Assembly: GCA_025350245.1 (NCBI GenBank)
Contig: JANXYG010000116.1
Coordinates: 1 to 38,416, forward strand
Origin: Betaproteobacteria bacterium
GTDB taxonomy: Bacteria; Pseudomonadota; Gammaproteobacteria; Burkholderiales; Ga0077523
Direction: 5' to 3'
DNA: 38,416 nucleotides
The notes under the pieces are model-generated. The model ran no database searches. It worked only from the letters and a program-made list of their open reading frames with translations, and was not told the origin of the DNA. Position 1 is the first letter of the stretch. The number at the start of each line of letters is the position of its first letter. The position numbers were made by a program, and so were the translations under genes. Of this stretch, positions 8,013-17,376 are shown one piece after another.

Positions 8013-9575
8013 ATGAGCGAACCGAGCGGCAATCTGCTGGAACTCACCGGCATCTCGAAGCGGTTTCCCGGCGTCCTCGCGCTCGACAACGTCGACTTCG
8101 ATCTGCGTCATGGCGAAGTGCACGTCCTGTTCGGCGAAAACGGTGCGGGCAAGTCCACCTTGATCAACGTCATCGCCGGCACCTTCTCGCCCGACCAGGG
8201 CCGGTTTCTGTATCAGGGGCGTGAGCGCCGGCATCTCACGCCCCATCAGGCACGCGTGATGGGGATCAGTCCGGTCTTTCAGGAGTTCAGCCTGGTCCCG
8301 GAAATGACGGTCGGCGAGAACCTGTTTCTCGGTCGCGAGCGCGCCAGATTCTCGTTCTTGAACAAGCGCGCGATGAGTTCCAAAGCGCGCGAAGTGATCG
8401 CGGAGCTCGGTTTCAACCTCGACCCGGCACGCAAGGTCGTCACGCTATCGCGTGCTCACCAACAGATGGTGGAGATCGCGAAGGCTCTGCTCACCGACGT
8501 GCGGCTGCTGATCCTCGACGAGCCGACCGCTTCGCTTACCGAGGCCGAAACGATCAAGCTGTTCGCGCTGATCGACCGCCTGCGGGCACAGGGCGTGGGG
8601 ATCATCTACGTCTCCCACCGGATGGGTGAAATCAAGCAGATCGCCGACCGCATCAGTGTCCTGCGCGACGGCCGGAAGATAGCCACGGTGATGGCCGACG
8701 CCATTTCCGACACCGAACTGGTGGAGCTCATGGCGGGGCGCAAGATCGACGTGCTGTTCCCGCAGGTCGATCACCGTCCGGCCGAAACGCTGCTCGAGGT
8801 GAGCAATCTCACGCTGGCGTCCGGCATCGTGAGAGACGTGAGCTTCCATGCGCGCGCCGGCGAGATCACGGGTATTGCCGGGCTGGTCGGTTGCGGCAAA
8901 TCGGAACTCATTCGCGCCGTCTTCGGGCTCGTTCCCATTGCCGCCGGGACGGTCCGGCTGTTCGGCAAGGAAACGACGTCGTTCGACCCCGCGTCGATGC
9001 TGCGTGCCGGCGTTTGCTACTTTCCCTCCGACCGCGTGGCGGAAGGCCTCGCGCTGGCGCGCCCGATACGCGAGAACGTGTCGATGGCCGCTCTGGATCT
9101 GCCGGGTTTCGCCCGCGGCCAACTGCTTCGGCGCAACGAGGAGAGACAAACCGTCCAAGACATCGTCGACCGGCTCAGGTTGCGTCCGGCGCAGATCGAA
9201 CCCGCCGTGGGCAGGCTCTCGGGCGGCAATCGCCAGAAAGTCGTGCTCGGCCGCGGCCTGGCCCGGGACATCAAGGTCTTTCTGTTCGACGAGCCCACGG
9301 TCGGCATCGATGTCGGCGCGAAGCTCGAAATCTACGAACTGATGAAAACCCTGCTCGAGATGGGTGCGGCAATCATTCTCGTGTCGTCCGAGTTGCCGGA
9401 AGTGCTGCATCTCTCGAACCGGGTTTATGTGATGCACCATGCGCAGATGGTTGCCGAATTGACCGGCGCGCAGATCAACGAACAGGCCGTGCTGGCCTGC
9501 TTCTTTCGTGACGAAAACCAGACGGCGCCGGCCAGACAGGCGGCGCCGGTCCCGGCGGGCGCCACCGTCGCATGA
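8013..9575 (+). CDS. Sugar-type ABC importer, double-domain ATP-binding protein (RbsA/MglA-like)
   Basis: A 520-residue protein with two fused ABC ATPase domains. Domain 1 has Walker A GENGAGKST (residues 41-49), Walker B LLILDEPTAS and a signature written LSRAHQQMVEIAKAL. Domain 2 has a degenerate Walker A GLVGCGKSEL, the full signature LSGGNRQKVVLGRGLA and Walker B FLFDEPTVGIDVG. This is the architecture of RbsA, MglA and XylG. It powers import through the next two permeases. ATG at 8013 is chosen because the family-conserved sequence starts just after it; an in-frame GTG at 7968 would start inside the hairpin. The first permease gene begins 10 bases downstream. Confidence 0.9.
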   Translation: MSEPSGNLLELTGISKRFPGVLALDNVDFDLRHGEVHVLFGENGAGKSTLINVIAGTFSPDQGRFLYQGRERRHLTPHQARVMGISPVFQEFSLVPEMTVGENLFLGRERARFSFLNKRAMSSKAREVIAELGFNLDPARKVVTLSRAHQQMVEIAKALLTDVRLLILDEPTASLTEAETIKLFALIDRLRAQGVGIIYVSHRMGEIKQIADRISVLRDGRKIATVMADAISDTELVELMAGRKIDVLFPQVDHRPAETLLEVSNLTLASGIVRDVSFHARAGEITGIAGLVGCGKSELIRAVFGLVPIAAGTVRLFGKETTSFDPASMLRAGVCYFPSDRVAEGLALARPIRENVSMAALDLPGFARGQLLRRNEERQTVQDIVDRLRLRPAQIEPAVGRLSGGNRQKVVLGRGLARDIKVFLFDEPTVGIDVGAKLEIYELMKTLLEMGAAIILVSSELPEVLHLSNRVYVMHHAQMVAELTGAQINEQAVLACFFRDENQTAPARQAAPVPAGATVA

Positions 9576-9585
9576 AGCTCGCGCC

Positions 9586-10617
9586 ATGACATCCGCCGCA
9601 CTCGGCGCATCGCCGGCAGCGAAGGGAGGCGCTGCCGCGCTCGGTCGTGCCCTGCGGCACGTAGGTTTCCTGCCCGCGCTCCTGATCGTGCTCATCGTGT
9701 TGCTGGTGCTGTTCGAGCCGCGCTTCATGGGCATGTTCAACGTCTTCAACGTGCTGCGCAATTCGTCCGCGCTGATGATCGTTGCGTCCGGCCAGATGCT
9801 GGTCCTGGTCGTGGGGGGCTTCGATCTGTCGGTCGGCGCGGTCATCGCCCTCACCAGCGTCGTCACAGCCAAGGTCATGGCGGTGATGCTCGAAGCCTCG
9901 CCCGATGAGATTCCGATGGCCATCGCGGCCGGCATCGCGGCCGGCATGGCCTGCGGATTCATCACCGGACTGATCAACGGCGCCTGCGTCGCGTTGCTGC
10001 GGATTTCGCCCTTCATGGTGACCCTGGGCACCAGTTCCATCGCGACCGGGGTGGCACTGCTGCTCACCAACGGCATCCCGGTGTATGGCATGCCCGACAC
10101 CTTCGTGAAGGATTTCGGCCGCGCCATCTGGTTCGGTCTCCCGATGCCGGTCTACGTCAGCCTGTTCATTCTGGTCCTGGTCTGGGTCATGCAGCGGCAG
10201 ACCACGGTGGGTCGCTATATCCACGCGATCGGCGGCAATGTGCAGGCGGCGATGGTGTCGGGGGTGAATACAAATTTCTATCTGATCCTCGCCTACACCT
10301 TGTGCGGGATGCTCGCCTCCCTGACCAGCCTGTTGCTCACCGCGCGCCTGGGTTCCGGTCAAGCCACGATGAGCGGGAACCTGATGCTGGAAAGCATCGC
10401 GGCTGGCGTGATCGCGGGCGTGAGCCTGCGAGGCGGCGTCGGCCGGGTGGAGATGGTCGCCTTGTCCGCCTTGTTTCTTTCCATCCTGACCAACGCGATG
10501 AACCTGCTCAAGATCAACAGCAAGATCCAGACGATCTTCATGGGCGTCATCGTGGTGGCGGCAGTGGCTCTCGACCAACTCGCCAAGAGACGAACCCGGG
10601 ATGCGCGCGAGAGCTGA
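9586..10617 (+). CDS. ABC importer permease (RbsC/BPD_transp_2 family), first
   Basis: A 343-residue inner-membrane permease with about eight to ten hydrophobic segments, beginning VGFLPALLIVLIVLLVLF. The family marks GGFDLSVGAVIALTSV, the GGNVQAAMVSGV loop and IAAGVIAGVSLRGGVG are present, as in RbsC, AraH and XylH. It should form a channel with the second permease and couple to the RbsA-like ATPase. The start ATG lies 10 bases after the ATPase stop, so tight coupling is likely. Two different permeases suggest a heterodimer, whereas ribose-type systems commonly use one. Confidence 0.9.
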   Translation: MTSAALGASPAAKGGAAALGRALRHVGFLPALLIVLIVLLVLFEPRFMGMFNVFNVLRNSSALMIVASGQMLVLVVGGFDLSVGAVIALTSVVTAKVMAVMLEASPDEIPMAIAAGIAAGMACGFITGLINGACVALLRISPFMVTLGTSSIATGVALLLTNGIPVYGMPDTFVKDFGRAIWFGLPMPVYVSLFILVLVWVMQRQTTVGRYIHAIGGNVQAAMVSGVNTNFYLILAYTLCGMLASLTSLLLTARLGSGQATMSGNLMLESIAAGVIAGVSLRGGVGRVEMVALSALFLSILTNAMNLLKINSKIQTIFMGVIVVAAVALDQLAKRRTRDARES

Positions 10618-10700
10618 GTCGCAAGCGGGTGTGTGCGGATGCAGGGCCGATTCCGCGCCTGCGCCGACGCTGCGTGTTCTTCGCGACGCGGGAGTCCGCG

Positions 10701-11705
10701 ATGTCTGAGCCGGCGGCACGCGCCGCGGGCGTCGGTACCGGCCGGGCGGTGGCCGGCTTCATGGCGCGCTACGGACTGATCGTCGCCCTCGTCGTGATGG
10801 AGGCGGGCTTCGCCATCGTCGAGCCGCTGGTGCTGTCGCCGGGCAACCTGCTCAACATCGTCCAGCAAACCAGCTACATCGCCGTGTTCGCGACCGCGCA
10901 GATGGTCGTCATCCTGACTCGCGGCTTCGATCTCTCTCTGGGCACCTGCGTCTCCACGGTCAGCGTTGCGGCGGCACTGGTGATGACCGGAATGGTGGCC
11001 GCCAATCCGGCCAACCTGCCGCTCGCGCTCGTCATGGGCGTCCTGACCGCCCTGGGCATCGGCATCGCCGTAGGACTGTTCAATGGCATCTGCATATCGG
11101 TGTTGCGGGTGAACGCGTTCGTCACCACGCTCGGCAGTTTCAACATCTGTTTCGGGATCGCCACCACCATCTCCGATGGCCGGCCGGTGTTCGATGTGCC
11201 GAAGGAATTCAGCGAACTGATGTATAGCGGCACGATACTGGGCGTGCCCGCGCCCGTCGTCATCGCGATCGTGGTGTTGATCGGTATCCACCTGATGTTG
11301 AACTGGACGGTGTTCGGCCGGTCGTTGTGCCTGATCGGCGGCAATCCCCGTGCGGCGGCACTCGCAGGCCTGCCGAGCAGGCGCTATCTCACGATGGCCT
11401 ATGTCGTTTGCTCGGTGCTCGCGGCGATCGGCGCCCTGATGCTGACGGCGCGCACCGGATCGGGCGAGCCCAATCTCGGCGGCAACGTCACGCTGCAAAG
11501 CATCGCGGCGGCGGTGATCGGCGGCGTCAGCCTGCGCGGCGGCGTGGGCAGCGCCTATGCGGCGGCGCTGGGCGCACTGTTCGTGACCGCGCTCTCCAAT
11601 GGCATGGGCCTCGCCCGGATCGACGGCTACATCCAGCAGATCATTCTCGGGTGCGTCATCATCGCCGCGATATTCGTCGATCGACTCCGATCGGGCGTGC
11701 GGTGA
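10701..11705 (+). CDS. ABC importer permease (RbsC/BPD_transp_2 family), second
   Basis: A 334-residue inner-membrane protein related to the preceding permease. It has TRGFDLSLGTCVSTVSVAAA, the GGNPRAAALAGLPSRR loop and IAAAVIGGVSLRGGVG. Hydrophobic segments run from LIVALVVMEAGFAIV to ILGCVIIAAIFV. The ATG at 10701 is preceded by GGGAG (10690-10694). The gene ends five bases before the ATG of HyuB2, which puts transporter and second hydantoinase pair in one transcription unit and supports a shared substrate. Confidence 0.9.
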   Translation: MSEPAARAAGVGTGRAVAGFMARYGLIVALVVMEAGFAIVEPLVLSPGNLLNIVQQTSYIAVFATAQMVVILTRGFDLSLGTCVSTVSVAAALVMTGMVAANPANLPLALVMGVLTALGIGIAVGLFNGICISVLRVNAFVTTLGSFNICFGIATTISDGRPVFDVPKEFSELMYSGTILGVPAPVVIAIVVLIGIHLMLNWTVFGRSLCLIGGNPRAAALAGLPSRRYLTMAYVVCSVLAAIGALMLTARTGSGEPNLGGNVTLQSIAAAVIGGVSLRGGVGSAYAAALGALFVTALSNGMGLARIDGYIQQIILGCVIIAAIFVDRLRSGVR

Positions 11706-11710
11706 GCGCG

Positions 11711-13510
11711 ATGAAGGCGTCTGACGTTGCCCGCGGGTCCGCCGTCGACGCGGTGACCCACGAGATACTGCAAGGAAAGCTGCTGGCGATCGTGGATGAA
11801 ATGGGCATCGTGCTCGCCCGCTGCAGCATGAGCCCGGTGGTCTACGAAGTGCTCGATTTCGCCTGCGGTATCTGCAAGCTCGACGGCGATCTGATTGCAC
11901 AAACCAACGGCATCACGTTGTTCACGGGCACTTTCGCGAACCAGGTTCGCGCCATGCATGAACGGTTCGGGCCGGGCATGGCGCCCGGTGACGTGTTCAT
12001 GACCAATGACCCCTACCAGGGCGGTACCCACGGGTGCGATTTCGCCGTCGTGCGCCCGATGTACGACGGGGTTGTGCCGGTCGGCTATGCGATCACGGTG
12101 GCGCACTGGCTCGACGTGGGCGGTGCGGTGCCCGGAAGCCTTCCCGCCGACGCCACGACGATGTTCCAGGAAGGCCTGCGTTTGCCTGGCGTGCGCGTCA
12201 TGCGCGAGGATCGGTTGCTACCGGATATCGTTGCGATCATTCGGGAGAACGTGCGCCTGCCGGAACTCGCCCTGGGCGATCTCAATGCGCAACTCGCGGC
12301 CGCCCGCATCGCCGAGCGGCGGATCCAGGAGATCTGCGCAAAGTACGGCCGCGCAACGCTCACCACCGTGTTCGACGACATTCTCGCCTCGAGCGAACGG
12401 CAGGCACGGGCGGCGGTGCTCGCGCTGCCCGACGGGCGCTATAGCGCATCCGATTTCATCGACGGCGACGGCCGCAGCGACGACCTGATCCCGGTCAACC
12501 TCGTCGTGACCATAGCCGGCGACACGATGACCTTCGACTACACCGGCTCGGCACCGGCTCGGGCAGCGCCGATCAACTGCTCCCGCGGCGCCCTGCATTC
12601 GGCGGTCAAGACGATCTTCAAGGCGATGGTGGCGCCGCAGGCGCCGTCGAACGACGGCTGGTTCCGCCCGGTCCGGGTGATCGTTCCAGACGGAACCGTG
12701 TTCAGCGCGGTGAAGCCCAGTCCCACCGGCTGGTACTACGAGGGCTCGGCGCAGGCATCCGAACTGGCATGGAAGGCCCTGGCGCCGATAGCGCCGGAAC
12801 GCTTCTCCGCCGGCAGCTACACGAGCCTGTGCGCCACCTACTTCTGCGGCGAGTTGCCGGACGGGGGCGGGCAGTTCGTGCACATCGAACCGCAACATGG
12901 CGGTTGGGGCGCCACCGCTCATCGCGACGGTGCCAACGCGTTGATCGCGGTGACCGATGGCGATACCTTCAACTACCCGGCCGAACTGCTGGAGGCGAAG
13001 TTTCCGCTGCGCATCGTCCGCCATGCGCTCAACGTCGAAGACGGGTCGGGCGCGGGAAGGTGGCGCGGCGGTTTCGGGGTGGTGCGGGAGTATGAAGTTC
13101 TGGCGGAAGCATCGTATCTCTATGCGAGCTACGGGCGATCGAGAACGCGGCCGTGGGGTCTCGATGGCGGACGGGACGGATCCCTGAACTACATCGAGGT
13201 CATCCGGCCGGATGGCACCACGACCAGACTGGCGCGCACGGCCCACCACGCACTACATCCTGGTGATCGCGTGCGGCTCGTGACGGGCGGCGGCGGCGGT
13301 TGGGGCTCTCCCGAACAACGTCCGCCGGCGCAGATACGCGAAGACATCGCCGACGGCTACGTCGACGTTGCCGCTGCCGAGCGAGAGTACGGCCTGGCAG
13401 CGGCCACGCCGGGTCACAAGACTGGCCCCCAAGAACGCAAGCCCGCCATCAACGCTCGGATTTCCCTCATCCCCAGCCCTCCCGGAGGGAGAAGGGAGCA
13501 GGCGCGATGA
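11711..13510 (+). CDS. Hydantoinase/oxoprolinase beta-type subunit, HyuB family (copy 2)
   Basis: A 599-residue HyuB protein, only distantly similar to copy 1. It carries the canonical loop TNDPYQGGTHGCDF, AHWLDVGGAVPGS, EGLRLPGVRV and LGDLNAQLAAARIAERR, and ends the conserved part with TGGGGGWGSPEQR and AAAEREYGL. About 35 extra residues follow (from residue 565 or so); the DNA for their end, 13463-13497, is a palindromic CCCTCC/GGAGGG-rich repeat, so the tail looks like read-through into an intergenic repeat. The stop overlaps the next start as ATGA, which couples it to HyuA2. Expected to act with HyuA2 in ATP-dependent ring opening or carboxylation. Confidence 0.88.
   Translation: MKASDVARGSAVDAVTHEILQGKLLAIVDEMGIVLARCSMSPVVYEVLDFACGICKLDGDLIAQTNGITLFTGTFANQVRAMHERFGPGMAPGDVFMTNDPYQGGTHGCDFAVVRPMYDGVVPVGYAITVAHWLDVGGAVPGSLPADATTMFQEGLRLPGVRVMREDRLLPDIVAIIRENVRLPELALGDLNAQLAAARIAERRIQEICAKYGRATLTTVFDDILASSERQARAAVLALPDGRYSASDFIDGDGRSDDLIPVNLVVTIAGDTMTFDYTGSAPARAAPINCSRGALHSAVKTIFKAMVAPQAPSNDGWFRPVRVIVPDGTVFSAVKPSPTGWYYEGSAQASELAWKALAPIAPERFSAGSYTSLCATYFCGELPDGGGQFVHIEPQHGGWGATAHRDGANALIAVTDGDTFNYPAELLEAKFPLRIVRHALNVEDGSGAGRWRGGFGVVREYEVLAEASYLYASYGRSRTRPWGLDGGRDGSLNYIEVIRPDGTTTRLARTAHHALHPGDRVRLVTGGGGGWGSPEQRPPAQIREDIADGYVDVAAAEREYGLAAATPGHKTGPQERKPAINARISLIPSPPGGRREQAR
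13463..13497 (+). repeat. Palindromic intergenic-type repeat inside the hyuB2 3' end
   Basis: The run of CCCTCATCCCCAGCCCTCCC followed by GGAGGGAGAAGGGA has the form of a common proteobacterial palindromic repeat usually found between genes. Here it is read in frame as the last residues of HyuB2 (SLIPSPPGGRREQ) just before the ATGA overlap. I recognise the type by pattern; copy number in the genome cannot be seen. Confidence 0.5.
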
Positions 13511-15552
13511 GCTACCTCGCCACCGATGTCGGCGGCACCTTCACGGACCTCGTCCACTACGACACCGACAGCGGCAGGATCTCGGTCGCCAAGACCCTGA
13601 CGACACCCGACGATCCGTCGAGAGGTGTCCTGAACGCGATCACGATCGGGCAGGAACAGGGGGTCATCAGTCCGGATCGGATCGACCGCCTGGTTCACGG
13701 CGGCACCACCGTCATCAACGCCATCACCGAACGCAAGGGCGTGAAAACGGCGCTCGTGACCACCGCGGGATTCCGTGACGTCCTCGAGATCGGGCGCGGC
13801 AATCGTCCGGACCTCTACAACCTCCACGCGACCTCGCCGGCGCCGTTCGTGCCGCGTCGCCTGCGCCTGGAAGTGCGCGAGCGGATGGACACGCGGGGCA
13901 ATGTCCTCGCGGCGCTCGAACTCTCCGATCTGGACGCCGTCGTCGCCGCTTGCCTGCGCGAGGGAGTGGCAGCAGTCGCCATCGCTTTTCTGAACAGCTA
14001 TGCCAATCCGCTCCACGAAGAAGCGTGCGCGAACGCTTTGCGGGCCCGGCTCCCCGGTGTGGCGGTGACCGCGAGTCACGAGATCTCCCGCCAATGGCGT
14101 GAGTACGAGCGGACCAGCACAACGGTGTTGAATGCCTACGTGATGCCGGTCGTGGACCGATACTTCGATCGACTCGAGACAGCCCTTGCCAGCCGCGGAT
14201 TTCGGCGCCCGTTTTTTGCGATGCAGTCCAATGGTGGCATGGCCAGCTTCGAATGGGCACGGCTGCACCCACTCTCGCTGATCGAATCCGGGCCGGCAGG
14301 TGGCGTCAGCGGCGCGGCTGCCATCGGCGAGTGGCTCGATGAGCCCGACGTGCTCTACCTGGACATCGGCGGCACCACTGCCAAGTGCGGGGTCGTGCAC
14401 GCAGGAATGCCCAGGCTCACCACCGAGTACCGCCTCGAGCGGACCCGGACGCGGCCAGGTTACCCCGTGCAGATGCCGGTGGTGGATATCGTGGAGATCG
14501 GCGCGGGCGGTGGCTCCATCGCCTGGTTCGATGACGGTGGGGCGCTGCGCGTCGGGCCCGGCAGCGCTGGCGCTTCGCCTGGTCCCGCGTGCTACGGATT
14601 CGGTGGCGTCGAGCCAACGGTCACGGATGCGAAGCTCATCACCGGCGTGCTGGACGCCGCCACATTTGCAGACGGTTCTTTGCGGCTGGATCAGAACGCC
14701 GCTGTCCGCGCGATGGAATCGATCGCGACCAGACTCGGCACCACGGTCGGCGCCGCCGCCAACGCCGTCATTCGCATCGCCGAAGCCAACATGCTGAACG
14801 CGCTCAAGCTCGTCACCATCCAACGGGGCCATGATCCGCGCGATCTCACGCTCGTTGCCAGCGGCGGCGGTGGCCCGATGCACGCGGCCCGGCTGGCGCG
14901 GGAACTGGGTGTGCGGCGCGTCGTGATCCCGCCCTATCCGGGCGTGTTTTCCGCCTGGGGGATGCTGGTCTCGGCGCCGCGGCGAGACCTGAAGCGAACC
15001 CGTCTGCAGGCGGCTGGCGCCGAGGCGATCACGATGGGCCGGGCAATGTTCGCGGACATGCGGCACGAGGCCGCCGAGTACTTCGGCGCCGGTCCCGAGG
15101 ACCTGCGACACGTTCATGCGGTCGAGATGCGCTATCGGGGTCAGGAGCACACGGTATCCGTGACGTGTCACCCGGACGAATGGAACGAGCATGCGCTGCT
15201 CGCGGCATTTCACGAGGCGCACGAGCAGTCCTACACGTTTCGGCTCGAGAGTGCCGCCGCCGAAGTCGTGAGCTTTCATCTGCGGGCCGAATTGATCACG
15301 CCTCGCCCGACGCTGGTCGCGCCCGACGCAGCACCAGAAGCAAATACCCCATCGGCAAGGACACGATCCGTGGACCATGGCGCCGCCGGCCGGCAGGCGA
15401 GTGCGCTCTACCAGCGCAAGTCTCTCGCGCCAGGCTTCCGCGCGCTCGGACCGGCTCTGATCGAGGAGCCTTCCTCGACCACGGTGGTGCTGCCCGGGCA
15501 GTCCGTGACGATGGATTCCAGGGGCCTGCTCGTGATCGAAGAGCAGGAATGA
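13507..15552 (+). CDS. Hydantoinase/oxoprolinase alpha-type subunit, HyuA family (copy 2)
   Basis: A 681-residue HyuA protein with phosphate loop ATDVGGTFTDLVHY (residues 5-18), LYLDIGGTTAKCG as the second phosphate motif, EIGAGGGSIAWFDD, GPACYGFGG and QRGHDPRDLTLVASGGGG. It belongs to the same ATPase family as copy 1 but differs enough to suggest another substrate or step. Its ATG overlaps the HyuB2 stop by four bases (ATGA). Near residues 600-625 there is a loop rich in Pro, Ala and Ser (PDAAPEANTPSARTRSVDHG) that I do not expect in the family core. An aminotransferase gene follows 90 bases later. Confidence 0.9.
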   Translation: MSYLATDVGGTFTDLVHYDTDSGRISVAKTLTTPDDPSRGVLNAITIGQEQGVISPDRIDRLVHGGTTVINAITERKGVKTALVTTAGFRDVLEIGRGNRPDLYNLHATSPAPFVPRRLRLEVRERMDTRGNVLAALELSDLDAVVAACLREGVAAVAIAFLNSYANPLHEEACANALRARLPGVAVTASHEISRQWREYERTSTTVLNAYVMPVVDRYFDRLETALASRGFRRPFFAMQSNGGMASFEWARLHPLSLIESGPAGGVSGAAAIGEWLDEPDVLYLDIGGTTAKCGVVHAGMPRLTTEYRLERTRTRPGYPVQMPVVDIVEIGAGGGSIAWFDDGGALRVGPGSAGASPGPACYGFGGVEPTVTDAKLITGVLDAATFADGSLRLDQNAAVRAMESIATRLGTTVGAAANAVIRIAEANMLNALKLVTIQRGHDPRDLTLVASGGGGPMHAARLARELGVRRVVIPPYPGVFSAWGMLVSAPRRDLKRTRLQAAGAEAITMGRAMFADMRHEAAEYFGAGPEDLRHVHAVEMRYRGQEHTVSVTCHPDEWNEHALLAAFHEAHEQSYTFRLESAAAEVVSFHLRAELITPRPTLVAPDAAPEANTPSARTRSVDHGAAGRQASALYQRKSLAPGFRALGPALIEEPSSTTVVLPGQSVTMDSRGLLVIEEQE

Positions 15553-15642
15553 ATTCAGGTCCTTGGTGGATGGGCGGCATGGTGACCGCTCCGGTCGCGG
15601 CGCCGGCGTATCCTCACCGTATCGCCATTGACGGAGCCTGCC

Positions 15643-17031
15643 ATGAGTTCAGCCGCACCCACCATCCAGAGCCGGGACATCGCCAACGTCCTCCATCCCT
15701 ATACGCACCTGCGCCGTCACGAGACCCACGGCCCGCTCGTCATCACGCGCGGCAAGGGTGTCCATGTCTACGACGACAACGGCAAGGAATACATCGAGGG
15801 CCTGGCAGGACTATGGTGCGTGTCGCTCGGCTTCAGCGAACAGCGGCTCGTGGATGCGGGCGCCCGCCAACTGGCGACCTTGCCCTACTATCATCAGTTC
15901 GCGAGTAAATCCCACGACGTCGGCATCGAGCTGGCCGAGAAACTGCTGGGCATGCTTCCGCTCGAGATGTCGAAAGTGTTCTTCAACAACTCGGGATCGG
16001 AAGCCAACGACACCGCGATAAAGATGGTGTGGTATTACCGCAACGCGCTGGGACAGCATCGCAAGAAGAAGATCATCTCCCGCATGCGCGGCTATCACGG
16101 CGTTACGGTCGCGACCGCGAGCCTGACCGGATTGCCCGACAACCACCGCGATTTCGATCTGCCCATCGCCAATATCCGGCATGCCGACTGCCCGCACCAC
16201 TACCGTTACGGCAAGCCGGGTGAAACCGAGGAGCAGTTTGCCACCCGTCTCGCGGAAAGCCTCGAAGCGCAGATCCTGCGCGAGGATCCGGAAACCGTCG
16301 CCGCATTCATCGCCGAACCGTTGCAGGGCGCCGGCGGCGTGATCATTCCGCCGCGCACCTACTTCGAAAAGATCCAGCTGGTCCTGAAAAAGTACGATGT
16401 GTTGTTGATTGCCGACGAAGTCATCTGCGGCTTCGGCCGCACCGGTTGCATGTTCGGCAGCGAAACCTTCGGCATGCAACCCGACATCATGACGATGGCC
16501 AAGGCGCTGTCGTCGGCCTACGTGCCGATCTCCGCCACGGTGATCAACGACAAGCTGTATCAGGCCTTCCTGAACCAGAGCGACAAGATCGGTCAGTTCG
16601 CTCACGGCTACACGTATTCGAACCATCCGGTGCCGGCCGCCGTCGCATTGGAAACGCTGAAGATCTACCAAGAGCGACGCATCGTCGATCATGTTCGCGC
16701 GATCATGCCCGGCTTCCAGGCCGGACTGCGTCGCTTCGCGGATCATCCGTTTGTCGGCGAGGTCCGCGGTATCGGCCTCATCGGTGCCATCGAGTTCGTG
16801 AGCGACAAGGCCACGCGCGTGCCGTTTGACCGAAAGCTCGGCATCGGAGCCATCATCGCGAAGGCCGCACAAGACCAGGGGCTGATCATTCGTGCACTGG
16901 GCGATACCATCGGCTTCTGCCCGCCACTGATCATCGTCGAGGCGGAACTGCAGGAGATGTTCGCGCGATTCGCGCGGGCGCTGGACATTGCGATGCCGGC
17001 GATCCAAGGGGTCGCAGCCTCGCTGAAATAG
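15643..17031 (+). CDS. Class III PLP-dependent aminotransferase (omega-transaminase type)
   Basis: A 462-residue fold-type I aminotransferase. The PLP lysine is K287 in MTMAKALSSAYVPIS, the cofactor-binding Asp is D258 in IADEVICGFGRTG, and the phosphate-cup motif is NNSGSEANDTAIKM (residues 115-128). Such enzymes move an amino group between an amine or omega-amino acid and pyruvate or 2-oxoglutarate. ATG at 15643 is preferred over an in-frame TTG at 15628 because GGAG stands at 15633-15636. It follows HyuA2 by 90 bases on the same strand, so a product of ring opening (for example an omega-amino acid) is a reasonable substrate, but this is inferred. Confidence 0.87.
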   Translation: MSSAAPTIQSRDIANVLHPYTHLRRHETHGPLVITRGKGVHVYDDNGKEYIEGLAGLWCVSLGFSEQRLVDAGARQLATLPYYHQFASKSHDVGIELAEKLLGMLPLEMSKVFFNNSGSEANDTAIKMVWYYRNALGQHRKKKIISRMRGYHGVTVATASLTGLPDNHRDFDLPIANIRHADCPHHYRYGKPGETEEQFATRLAESLEAQILREDPETVAAFIAEPLQGAGGVIIPPRTYFEKIQLVLKKYDVLLIADEVICGFGRTGCMFGSETFGMQPDIMTMAKALSSAYVPISATVINDKLYQAFLNQSDKIGQFAHGYTYSNHPVPAAVALETLKIYQERRIVDHVRAIMPGFQAGLRRFADHPFVGEVRGIGLIGAIEFVSDKATRVPFDRKLGIGAIIAKAAQDQGLIIRALGDTIGFCPPLIIVEAELQEMFARFARALDIAMPAIQGVAASLK

Positions 17032-17116
17032 TCGCGTGACAACGTGGGCGCAGCGGCGCGTGGCTTTCCGCATCCACCGCTCGCCAGCGGTCACATCGAT
17101 GCGCCGCACCGACCGG

Positions 17117-17221
17117 CTGCCAGGCGATCTCGTTCTCGAATCCGGTTCCGTCATCCACGACTTTCGTCAGTCATACGTGTGGCACGGGGCGCTCGATGCG
17201 GAGCGCACAACATCGATCTTG
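17117..17221 (+). pseudogene. Possible N-terminal remnant of a MetX-like alpha/beta hydrolase
   Basis: The frame reads GDLVLESGSVIHDFRQSYVW then HGALDAERTTSIL. This resembles the opening beta-strands of homoserine O-acetyltransferase-like hydrolases (F-x-LESG, Y-x-x-x-GxL, N-x-IL). The nucleophile elbow and everything after are absent. It lies in the 345-base gap between the aminotransferase and the cupin genes (17032-17376), in which I see no other coding signal apart from the promoter candidate noted at 17319-17334. Short match; could be chance. Confidence 0.35.
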
Positions 17222-17318
17222 TCCCCAGACTCGATGCACTCAGGGTCGGCGGCCAACTCTTCCAATAAAGTGTTGCCGGCGTCCGAAGCTTGTCGCCACG
17301 CGTCATGGATGCCATACG

Positions 17319-17334
17319 CGGCACGGCAGCTGCC
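17319..17334 (+). promoter_or_regulatory. Weak sigma-54-like promoter candidate before the cupin gene
   Basis: CGGCACGGCAGCTGCC keeps the GG-N10-GC spacing and a near-perfect -24 half (GGCACG), but its -12 half is weak (CTGCC against TTGCW). It ends 42 bases before the cupin ATG, a normal distance. The sequence also contains the palindrome GGCAGCTGCC. In GC-rich DNA such matches arise by chance. Confidence 0.25.
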
Positions 17335-17376
17335 ACAATCCAAGTCCTGCAGAGACACCAAGAATCGGAGATGAGC

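Noticed and set aside
8445-10127. Long minus-strand open frame (560 codons) across the ATPase and first permease
   Set aside because: Antisense to conserved ABC genes and without family motifs; a codon-bias artefact.
13414-15378. Long minus-strand open frame (654 codons) opposite HyuA2
   Set aside because: HyuA2 motifs on the plus strand are decisive; the antisense frame has no domain.
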